Shown piece by piece: positions 1-4,872 of a stretch of DNA of 6,431 nt. Below the pieces are notes generated by a model, which saw only the letters and a program-made list of their open reading frames with translations, was not told where the DNA came from and made no database searches. Origin of the DNA: JANWHF01 sp036276235 (lineage in GTDB: Bacteria > Planctomycetota > Phycisphaerae > Tepidisphaerales > Tepidisphaeraceae); assembly GCA_036276235.1 (NCBI GenBank), contig DATBDZ010000451.1, positions 1 through 6,431 on the forward strand, read 5' to 3'. Position 1 is the stretch's first letter, and every line of letters starts with the position of its first letter. A program made the position numbers and the translations under genes.

Positions 1-21
1 ACCGGACCTCTGTAATTTTGC

Positions 22-963
22 TCACTCCTCCAGCGGCAACCGATACACCTCGATCATCTTCGCGCGATATTCGAGAACATGCTCTTCACGAAAGTGAACC
101 GGATCGACCAGAAGCGCAGGATCGACGCGGATGGGCGGGGCGTCGTAAATATGTTGCGGATCGGCGAACGTCTCGGCGGTGGACAGCGGATCCGGGAGCA
201 CATGAAGCCGAACGCCCCTCGCGGCACAGTCGGCGCGCATCTTTGCCAGGAAATACCTTGAAACAGGGGACAGATCGGCGCCGTAGGTGCCCGCGGGCAT
301 CACGTGCGGCTCGGGAACGAGCCCGAAATACTTTGAGAGTAGCGCCAGCAGCGGCTCGCCGCCTCCGGGCGCGGGAGCGAGGAATGCCGCCGTCGGATGC
401 CGCGCCGGCGTCGGCTGGGTGCTCATGAGCGGCTGCCAATTGCTGTTGGCGGTCATCAGGTTGGGCAGCAGCAGTCGTCCTACATGAGCGACAGAGAGTT
501 CAAAATCCCGCTTCACGCAGAAGACTTCAAGCACTTGTCGCGGCTGATGAAAGTAGCCGCAGAAATAATCGTGCGACAGCTCGTTTGGCAGGTCATTGCT
601 GAAGCAGCCGGGAATATAGATGAGATAAACGTCCTGTAGGTTGGGAAAGGAACTCAGGCTCTCCTCAAGCAGATAGCACTGCCCCGCCACCGAGACCGCC
701 TGATTGCTCGTCAAAAACCGCGCTTCCGCACCACATTCCGAACCGGGCGTGAAGAGTTGGCGGGCAACGCTGTCGCCCAGAAAGATGCTTGTGATGCTTG
801 CGCTGGGATTTCGCGCCTTGCGGCTGATCGATTGCACCTCCCCGCCGACAATTGGCGCGCCCCAGCCATGCCGAAAGCCGTGGCCGATCATTCGATCGCA
901 GATCATCAGCGCGATGACGAGGCCGGCCAGAAACTGCGATGATTGACGAACGAATTTCCGCAT
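22..963 (-). CDS. SGNH/AlgJ-like membrane-anchored protein, probable acyltransferase partner of the MBOAT protein
   Basis: Protein of 313 residues. A hydrophobic stretch at about residues 10-22 looks like an uncleaved signal anchor, placing the rest outside the cytoplasmic membrane. FLGDSV at 61-66 matches the SGNH/GDSL block I with Ser65 as candidate nucleophile. AVSVAGQ (89-95) resembles the glycine block, Asn123 in GCFSND could be the Asn, and DPVH (287-290) fits the C-terminal Asp-x-x-His dyad. In AlgI/AlgJ and PatA/PatB systems such a partner transfers the acyl group supplied by the MBOAT protein to an exported polysaccharide; I infer that role here. The gene starts 10 bases after the MBOAT stop, which supports co-transcription. 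I chose the ATG at 963; a TTG at 1017 would add 18 residues but overlaps the MBOAT gene. The Shine-Dalgarno is weak (an AGG about 10 bases upstream). Overall similarity to named families is low, so the fold rests on the motifs. Confidence 0.75.
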   Translation of the reverse strand: MRKFVRQSSQFLAGLVIALMICDRMIGHGFRHGWGAPIVGGEVQSISRKARNPSASITSIFLGDSVARQLFTPGSECGAEARFLTSNQAVSVAGQCYLLEESLSSFPNLQDVYLIYIPGCFSNDLPNELSHDYFCGYFHQPRQVLEVFCVKRDFELSVAHVGRLLLPNLMTANSNWQPLMSTQPTPARHPTAAFLAPAPGGGEPLLALLSKYFGLVPEPHVMPAGTYGADLSPVSRYFLAKMRADCAARGVRLHVLPDPLSTAETFADPQHIYDAPPIRVDPALLVDPVHFREEHVLEYRAKMIEVYRLPLEE

Positions 964-973
964 GGCCGATCGC

Positions 974-2425
974 CTAAAACTGAAAGTAGATGAACGTCCG
1001 TCCGCCCAGCGCGCCAAACCAAAGGATGGCGATGATCACCGCGTAATACGCGGGCCAGCGCACCCACGCAGGCTGACGATCAAAGAAGCCATTCCATGGC
1101 CGGCTGCTGATCCATTGGATCAGTTCCATCAGAACCACCAGGGTCGCGATCAGGAGCAGATCATCCGCGACAAATGGCGCGGGGTTGGCCAGCGTGAAAG
1201 GCGGCGCATCCCACAAAGGTCCGCGCGCCATCTTCGCAAGAATGAAGCTCGCCTGAGCGAGACTCGCGGCGCGAAAGAAGACCCACGTGATTGCGATCAG
1301 ATTAAACGTCAAGAAGATTTTCACGGCGGCGCTGACAACCGGCAGCCGATCCAGATGAATGGCCGCGGAGAGCCGAGCACGGGCGGCGCCGGTCAGTCGG
1401 CCGATGATCAGATACATTCCATGAATTGCGCCCCAGACGACGAATGTCCAACTTGCCCCGTGCCACAATCCGCTGATCAGGAAGACGATGAGGACGTTCA
1501 CGCACCACCGCGGAACAGTTACCCGATTGCCGCGGAGCGGAAAATAAACGTAATCGCGAAACCAGGTGGAGAGGGAGATGTGCCAGCGCCGCCAGAATTC
1601 CGCCACCGACCGGGCGGCGTAGGGCCGGTCGAAGTTGGTCATCAGCTTGATGCCCAACACTCTCGCCGCCCCAAGGGCAATGTCGGAGTAGCCGGAAAAA
1701 TCGCAGTAAATCTGGAACGCGAAGCAATAGGTTGCCAGCCACAGATAGGCGCGGCCCCACGCTCGCGGATCGCGGTAAATCGGATCGACGATGTTGGCCA
1801 GCCGATCGGCGATGACCAGCTTCTTGAAGAATCCCCACAGCATTTGCCGCAGGCCGGCGAAAATGCGATCGGCGTCGAATACGTGGTCTTCGCGAAACTG
1901 ATGCAGCAGATTCTGCGGCCGCTCGATCGGCCCGGCGACCAACTGCGGATAGAACATCACGTACAGCGCGTACATCCCCGGGTGCCGCTCAGCGCGCTGG
2001 CGGCCGCGATACACCTCGATCGTGTAGCTCAGCGACTGAAATGTGTGAAACGACAGGCCAATCGGAAGCAGCAAACCGATATGCCGAACCGGATAGTTTA
2101 GCTGCAGACGAGCCAGCAGCGTGTGAAGGTTGTCGCTGGCGAAATCGAAATACTTAAACGCCGCCAGCAGGCCGATATTCGCCAGCACGCTCGCCAGAAG
2201 CCATAGCTTGCGGGCATTGCCGGTGGCGCGTTCGATCGCCAGGCCCGCCACGTAGTCAATGACGATGACTACGGCCAGAACCAGCAAGTATGCCGGTATG
2301 TACGCGGCATAAAAAAGGGCGCTGCAGATTAACAGCAGCGCCCAGCGTCTACGATAAGGCAGCGCAAAGTACGCGCTCGTGCTCAGCCAGAAGAAGATGA
2401 GAAATGTCAGCGAGTTGAATCGCAC
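974..2425 (-). CDS. AlgI-type MBOAT family membrane O-acyltransferase
   Basis: Protein of 483 residues, close to the usual AlgI/DltB-class length, with many hydrophobic segments. AlgI hallmarks appear in order: an N-terminal RFNSLTFLIFFW segment, FKYFDF (90-95), GLSFHTFQ (123-130), FQIYCDFSGYSDIALG (237-252), EFWRRWHISLSTWFRDY (276-292) and FLISGLWHGASW (315-326). His322 in the WHG motif is the expected catalytic MBOAT histidine; His282 and His335 are also at family-conserved spots. Such proteins pass an acyl group, normally acetyl, from a cytoplasmic donor across the membrane to a periplasmic or surface acceptor. The acceptor cannot be read from the sequence. The GTG start is fixed by an in-frame TGA three codons upstream and by the family-like N terminus. 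No good Shine-Dalgarno is present; the purine-rich end of the previous gene lies about 15 bases away, so translation may be coupled to it. Flanking genes are 19 and 10 bases away. Calling it algI would over-specify the polymer. Confidence 0.93.
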   Translation of the reverse strand: MRFNSLTFLIFFWLSTSAYFALPYRRRWALLLICSALFYAAYIPAYLLVLAVVIVIDYVAGLAIERATGNARKLWLLASVLANIGLLAAFKYFDFASDNLHTLLARLQLNYPVRHIGLLLPIGLSFHTFQSLSYTIEVYRGRQRAERHPGMYALYVMFYPQLVAGPIERPQNLLHQFREDHVFDADRIFAGLRQMLWGFFKKLVIADRLANIVDPIYRDPRAWGRAYLWLATYCFAFQIYCDFSGYSDIALGAARVLGIKLMTNFDRPYAARSVAEFWRRWHISLSTWFRDYVYFPLRGNRVTVPRWCVNVLIVFLISGLWHGASWTFVVWGAIHGMYLIIGRLTGAARARLSAAIHLDRLPVVSAAVKIFLTFNLIAITWVFFRAASLAQASFILAKMARGPLWDAPPFTLANPAPFVADDLLLIATLVVLMELIQWISSRPWNGFFDRQPAWVRWPAYYAVIIAILWFGALGGRTFIYFQF

Positions 2426-2444
2426 GCGATATCAACTGGACTTC

Positions 2445-2975
2445 TCACTTCTCTCCGTAGTTCGGATGGATCGGGCCCTTATAGGCGTTTATATCATGAT
2501 CAGGCGGGTCCGGATTCATGGCCTGCCTATAATCCTGACCCGGCCCGTTGATTCCGGTCTTTATCCAGGTCTTGCCGCCCGGCTTTTTCACTTGCGGGAC
2601 TTCCGTATTCAACTCGCGCTCCGGCAATTCACCCTTGTTAGCCTGCAGACGCCCTTCGATCCGCTTTTTGGCCGCATCATCGTACTGCTCGAGCCAGCCG
2701 ATGAATTTCTGACCGTTGCCGGCTATAAACATCCTGGCGCGAACGGCCTTCTTTCCGTTGTGATCGTAGGGTGGCACGTTCGTCAGGTCGTCCACAAACC
2801 AGCTCGCTCCGTCGTCATCGGTGAAATAGCCCTTGGTCGTATCGCTTTGCGGCAGAAGCTGTTTTTTCCCGCCACGCGACTGAATGATGAGGAATATGAC
2901 GGCGATGACCAGAACGGTCGCGCCGATTCCCATGCCGAGTCTTGGATCCTGGTTGATCTTATCGCGTAAGCTCAC
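2445..2975 (-). CDS. uncharacterised single-pass membrane-anchored protein, first gene of the acylation operon
   Basis: Protein of 176 residues that I cannot assign to a named family. A short charged N terminus is followed by one hydrophobic helix at about 14-32 and a basic RGGKK. The remaining roughly 140 residues are polar, with no second membrane segment and no cysteine. Residues 50-97 (YFTDDDGASWFVDD, then PPYDHNGKKAVRARMF, then GQKFIGWLEQY) form a compact domain-like stretch that I recall from planctomycete hypothetical proteins. Residues 130-160, with KPGGKTWIK and MNPDPPD, look like its usual C-terminal part; this is recollection, not a search result. The GTG start is supported by AGAGGAG six bases upstream. 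The stop is 19 bases before the MBOAT start, so the gene probably leads a three-gene operon and may serve the acylation process. It could equally be a neighbour with an unrelated envelope role. Confidence 0.85.
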   Translation of the reverse strand: MSLRDKINQDPRLGMGIGATVLVIAVIFLIIQSRGGKKQLLPQSDTTKGYFTDDDGASWFVDDLTNVPPYDHNGKKAVRARMFIAGNGQKFIGWLEQYDDAAKKRIEGRLQANKGELPERELNTEVPQVKKPGGKTWIKTGINGPGQDYRQAMNPDPPDHDINAYKGPIHPNYGEK

Positions 2976-2981
2976 ACTGCG

Positions 2982-2988
2982 CTCCTCT
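2982..2988 (-). promoter_or_regulatory. ribosome binding site of the 176-residue membrane protein
   Basis: AGAGGAG on the minus strand, six bases before the GTG at 2975. It is the best-formed Shine-Dalgarno in the operon and decides the non-ATG start. A second GTG overlaps at 2977, but it is in another frame. Confidence 0.75.
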
Positions 2989-3029
2989 TGCCCGCAAGTA
3001 ACTCCAAAAGGCCCCGTTTGGTAGGAAAT

Positions 3030-3058
3030 AATCTAATGGAAACCGGTTCAAATTCCAA
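3030..3058 (-). promoter_or_regulatory. candidate sigma70-type promoter for the acylation operon
   Basis: On the minus strand TTGGAA (3058-3053) and TAGATT (3035-3030) are 17 bases apart, each matching the consensus at four of six positions. The spacer holds the perfect 8-base palindrome AACCGGTT (3041-3048), and an outer inverted repeat TGGAA (3037-3041) / TTCCA (3053-3057) surrounds it, so a regulator could bind here. It lies downstream of the prepilin terminator and upstream of the first operon gene, where a promoter is needed. The match is modest and planctomycete promoter consensus is poorly known. Confidence 0.3.
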
Positions 3059-3093
3059 CCTGCTGAATTCGTCGCGTCACCGGCGCGCCAATG

Positions 3094-3127
3094 AAAGGAG
3101 GCCCGCCGATGTCATCGACGGGCCTCC
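3094..3127 (-). terminator. strong hairpin terminator after the prepilin-like gene
   Basis: GGAGGCCCG (3097-3105) pairs perfectly with CGGGCCTCC (3119-3127). After one C/A mismatch, CGAT (3107-3110) pairs with ATCG (3114-3117) around a three-base loop. On the minus strand the stem is followed by TTT and then CATT, a short T tract; the plus-strand side lacks T residues. Orientation and position, about 45 bases after the prepilin stop, fit intrinsic termination of that gene and separate it from the acylation operon. Confidence 0.75.
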
Positions 3128-3148
3128 GAGGGCTGAAACCTAACGGGA

Positions 3149-3165
3149 ATGCCACATTATGGCAT
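3149..3165 (-). other. small hairpin between the prepilin stop and its terminator
   Basis: ATGCCA (3149-3154) and TGGCAT (3160-3165) form a perfect 6-base stem with a 5-base loop, beginning 8 bases past the prepilin stop codon. It lacks a T tract, so it may help stabilise the 3' end of the transcript rather than terminate it. Chance occurrence is possible. Confidence 0.35.
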
Positions 3166-3172
3166 CGAGAAG

Positions 3173-3967
3173 TTAGTTGATGAAATACAGGTTGCAGTAT
3201 TTGAGACGGTTCGAGTTATTGATCTGGGTCGAGCCGTTGGTGTCAAAGCCGTAGTCGGCCGGGAGGCACAACTCGACGTGACCGTCGGCGAAGCCTTGAT
3301 TGCTCTTGTGATTGTGGCGCTTGCTGAAGATGTCATCTTCGTCAACGCCCAGGTCGCCGATGAAGCAGCACCCGTCATTGGGCCACTCTTCTTCAACGAT
3401 CAGCACCTTCTGGGCCGGGTGGGCAACTGCGGATTCCTTCATGCCCGGCGGGTGAGAATACGGCGGGCTGTCATTGCTGGGCTCGTTCGTGCCGCGCAGC
3501 TCAGCGTTGAAGGAATAGGTGAAGTTACGGTTGAAGGCGGCGTCGACTTCGAACGCTCCGCGGCGCACCGGACGATAGACGTCTTCGTCGGTCGGGCAAT
3601 TGAAGCACGCCTGGCGGTTAAACGAAGATGGCCCAACGTATGGCCAGAACGCGCCGTGCTCATAGTCATATGCACCCGGAGCGCTGGTCATGAAAATCCC
3701 CATGCGATCCTGGCCGGCCAGCGTCAGATTTTCCACGCGGGGCGGGATCATGTACGTGCCCTTGTTTTGGTCGACGTACATGCGCATGGCATAAAAGATC
3801 TGCCGGATATTGCTGGCACACTTCACCTGACGGGCCTGCTCGCGGGCCTTACTCAAGGCGGGCAGCAGAATCGAGATCAGAAGTGCAATAATCCCGATGA
3901 CGACCAGCAACTCGACGAGCGTAAAGCCACGTCGGCGCTTCGACTCAACACCCTGCGACGCTGACAT
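3173..3967 (-). CDS. type II secretion prepilin-like protein with H-X9-DG C-terminal motif
   Basis: Protein of 264 residues. The N terminus is a class III prepilin leader: a basic RRRG followed by FTLVELLVV, with predicted cleavage between Gly14 and Phe15, Glu at +5 of the mature protein (residue 19), and a hydrophobic helix to about residue 36 continuing as ALSKAREQAR. A prepilin peptidase would cut and N-methylate it and the helix would anchor or assemble it. Near the end, His218, nine residues and Asp-Gly (228-229) give the H-X9-DG motif typical of planctomycete and related pseudopilin-like proteins, which occur in many copies per genome. A CxxC at 121-124 followed by PTDED resembles the segment common in these proteins. 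Their job is unproven; a pseudopilin or surface role is the usual guess. The ATG at 3967 has GGAGGT just upstream; a TTG at 4006 would put 13 residues before it and lacks this site. The gene stands alone: its own candidate promoter and terminator flank it. Confidence 0.92.
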   Translation of the reverse strand: MSASQGVESKRRRGFTLVELLVVIGIIALLISILLPALSKAREQARQVKCASNIRQIFYAMRMYVDQNKGTYMIPPRVENLTLAGQDRMGIFMTSAPGAYDYEHGAFWPYVGPSSFNRQACFNCPTDEDVYRPVRRGAFEVDAAFNRNFTYSFNAELRGTNEPSNDSPPYSHPPGMKESAVAHPAQKVLIVEEEWPNDGCCFIGDLGVDEDDIFSKRHNHKSNQGFADGHVELCLPADYGFDTNGSTQINNSNRLKYCNLYFIN

Positions 3968-3970
3968 AAG

Positions 3971-3976
3971 ACCTCC
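3971..3976 (-). promoter_or_regulatory. ribosome binding site deciding the prepilin start
   Basis: GGAGGT on the minus strand, ending three bases before the ATG at 3967. The spacing is short but the match is strong, and it favours this ATG over the upstream in-frame TTG at 4006. Confidence 0.7.
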
Positions 3977-4149
3977 AGATATGAACCAAGGCAGGGACGG
4001 GCCCAAGCCTTTTGGACAAGGATGCGTTTCCTAACACGTCAATTGCAAAATCGAAAGGCCATCTTTGGCAAGAAACTCCGCCGAGCGGCCTGTGTTCAAT
4101 ACGGATGAACCATGTGGGTAGATGGTTTATTCCATTGCCGCGAAAAATC

Positions 4150-4179
4150 AGATTACCAATTTTGACTTCCCCATGTCAA
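4150..4179 (-). promoter_or_regulatory. candidate extended -10 promoter for the prepilin-like gene
   Basis: On the minus strand a perfect TTGACA (4179-4174) is followed after 18 bases by TAATCT (4155-4150), preceded by TGG as in extended -10 promoters. The -35 box is part of an inverted repeat TTGAC (4162-4166), eight bases, GTCAA (4175-4179), which could be an operator. Transcription would start near 4143 and leave an untranslated leader of about 175 bases before the prepilin ATG. I see no known riboswitch or leader peptide in that leader. The -10 match is only three of six, so confidence is moderate. Confidence 0.35.
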
Positions 4180-4199
4180 CAAGATGTGAATAACTCGTC

Positions 4200-4225
4200 G
4201 GGGCTCATTGTTGGGGCTCATTGTG
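4200..4225 (-). repeat. 13-base tandem duplication across the end of the DUF971 gene
   Basis: The plus strand reads GGGGCTCATTGTT (4200-4212) followed directly by GGGGCTCATTGTG (4213-4225). Twelve of 13 bases agree. The second unit contains the TGA stop of the DUF971 gene (4218-4220 on the minus strand) and the first repeats the same CAATGA just beyond it. This is probably a small slippage duplication without effect on the protein. Confidence 0.7.
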
Positions 4226-4541
4226 GAGCGATGGTTCGCAGGTACTCAAAGGAATAGATGCCGCTGGCGTGGCTGTCCGACCATTCCAGCCGCAAGGCGT
4301 AGTTGCCGACCAACTCCGCCTTCACGACCGTCAACGGCTGAGAATAGTTGCCCGGAAGTATCGTTAAAGACCGCTTATTACTGGGTTTATCGCTCGTCTG
4401 GCGAACCTCTTTGCACTGAGCACACGGGCACAGCGACCGCAGATAGCTCAGGGAGTAAACCGCCTCGGATCCATCATCCCATGTGATTTCGAGTTGCTTA
4501 TCCCGAACGAGATTCAATCGGGACGGCTGAGCAGTTTGCAT
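4218..4541 (-). CDS. DUF971 (GBBH-like N-terminal domain) protein, stand-alone
   Basis: Protein of 107 residues consisting of just the DUF971/GBBH-like N-terminal domain. LEITWDDGSEAVYS (17-30) leads to YLRSLCPCAQC (33-43), and the second half has LRLEWSDSHASGIYSFEYLR (83-102). Cys38, Cys40, Cys43 and His91 match the zinc ligands of this domain as known in gamma-butyrobetaine hydroxylase. The catalytic dioxygenase domain is absent, as in most bacterial stand-alone copies, whose function is unsettled; this domain is also found attached to Mrp/ApbC iron-sulfur carriers. I chose the ATG at 4541, with AGG about 10 bases upstream. A GTG at 4607 would add 22 residues, but these are read from palindromic repeat copy 1 (GEHKVRPY) and are unlikely to be real. 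No terminator is evident after the stop. Confidence 0.88.
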   Translation of the reverse strand: MQTAQPSRLNLVRDKQLEITWDDGSEAVYSLSYLRSLCPCAQCKEVRQTSDKPSNKRSLTILPGNYSQPLTVVKAELVGNYALRLEWSDSHASGIYSFEYLRTIAPQ

Positions 4542-4568
4542 GACAACCTGCAAAGTTTGCCGGTTCTG

Positions 4569-4593
4569 GTAGGGGCGAACCTTGTGTTCGCCC
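4569..4593 (+). repeat. palindromic repeat, copy 1
   Basis: A 25-base element starting GTAGG with an internal 8-base stem GGGCGAAC (4573-4580) / GTTCGCCC (4586-4593) and loop CTTGT. It differs from copies 2 and 3 at two positions, 4576 and 4590, which pair with each other, so the stem is kept. It lies just upstream of the DUF971 start and is read as GEHKVRPY on the minus strand in that frame. Confidence 0.9.
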
Positions 4594-4624
4594 TGTCGTC
4601 TTCCCACGAGGACCGCAGTATCTC

Positions 4625-4697
4625 GTAGGGGTGAACCTTGTGTTCACCCGCGTTCCCGGCACGGTCACGATCGGGTGAACACAAGGTTCACCCCTAC
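4625..4697 (+). repeat. palindromic repeat, copies 2 and 3 as an inverted pair
   Basis: Copy 2 (4625-4650) and copy 3 (4672-4697) are perfect 26-base inverted repeats of each other, separated by 21 bases (4651-4671). Each arm is itself a hairpin: GGGTGAAC, a 5-base loop, GTTCACCC (4629-4649 and 4673-4693). The pair could fold as one long stem-loop or as two small hairpins. There is no associated transposase and no obvious target duplication. It occupies most of the gap between the gatB small ORF and the DUF971 gene (4542-4693), where I see no other gene. It could be a REP-like or non-autonomous element and may influence transcript ends. Confidence 0.92.
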
Positions 4698-4870
4698 CTT
4701 CGCTTGGCCAGACCCACCAGCCGCAGAAGGCGAACCAGCACCGGCGTTCGCGACGGATGAGACTCGAGCATTGCCGACCGATCGACCGCCCGACGCCGGC
4801 GATTACGATGATAGGATTCATCCGGACGCAGCGCCCGCCGAACCATGTTGCTTTGACGGCCAAATGCCAT
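4694..4870 (-). CDS. possible 58-residue arginine-rich small protein downstream of gatB
   Basis: This is an open frame of 58 codons, from an ATG at 4870 to a TAG at 4696-4694. It starts two bases after the gatB stop (4875-4873), and GAGG lies about eight bases before its ATG, inside the end of gatB, so translational coupling is plausible. The product begins MAFGRQSNMVRRALRPDE, has RRRR at 24-27, and ends in a hydrophobic-basic stretch, VLVRLLRLVGLAKRR (44-58). I count 15 arginines, giving a very basic protein. I do not recognise a family. The stop codon belongs to repeat copy 3, so an ancestral frame may have been longer and cut by the repeat, or the repeat merely happens to supply the stop. 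Arginine-rich chance ORFs are common in GC-rich DNA, so this is a candidate only. Confidence 0.4.
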   Translation of the reverse strand: MAFGRQSNMVRRALRPDESYHRNRRRRAVDRSAMLESHPSRTPVLVRLLRLVGLAKRR

Positions 4871-4872
4871 GA

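Noticed and set aside
1..21. Start signals of a further downstream gene
   Set aside because: The minus strand contains AGAGGT near the window edge, which could precede another gene, but no start codon is visible before the sequence ends.
962..2101. Long plus-strand open frame of 379 codons opposite the MBOAT gene
   Set aside because: Its translation is polar, low in hydrophobic structure and shows no family motif, while the opposite strand carries a clear MBOAT protein. It is an antisense shadow of GC-rich coding sequence.
22..2975. Alginate biosynthesis cluster
   Set aside because: Only the AlgI/AlgJ-like pair is present. No alg8, alg44, algE, algG or other polymer genes are in the window, so the substrate should not be named.
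3149..3964. Plus-strand open frame of 271 codons opposite the prepilin-like gene
   Set aside because: The minus strand has an unmistakable prepilin leader, H-X9-DG motif and ribosome binding site; the plus-strand product has no recognisable features.
4218..4541. Carnitine biosynthesis enzyme (gamma-butyrobetaine hydroxylase)
   Set aside because: Only the zinc-binding N-terminal domain is present; the catalytic dioxygenase domain with its iron ligands is absent.
4542..4607. Upstream GTG extension of the DUF971 protein
   Set aside because: The extra 22 residues are translated from repeat copy 1 and lie outside the conserved domain; the ATG at 4541 is better placed.
4569..4697. CRISPR array
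   Set aside because: There are only three copies, one inverted, with unequal spacing and no cas genes. The internal palindromes fit dispersed repeats instead.
4498..4863. Minus-strand open frame of 121 codons across the repeats
   Set aside because: It runs through the palindromic repeats and overlaps the DUF971 start. The peptide is repeat translation (GEPCVHP, VNTRFTP) plus an out-of-frame reading of the small-ORF region.
4582..4872. Plus-strand open frame of 96 codons through the repeats
   Set aside because: Much of it is repeat-derived (GEPCVHP, VNTRFTP), with no ribosome binding site or family resemblance. It is antisense to the small ORF.
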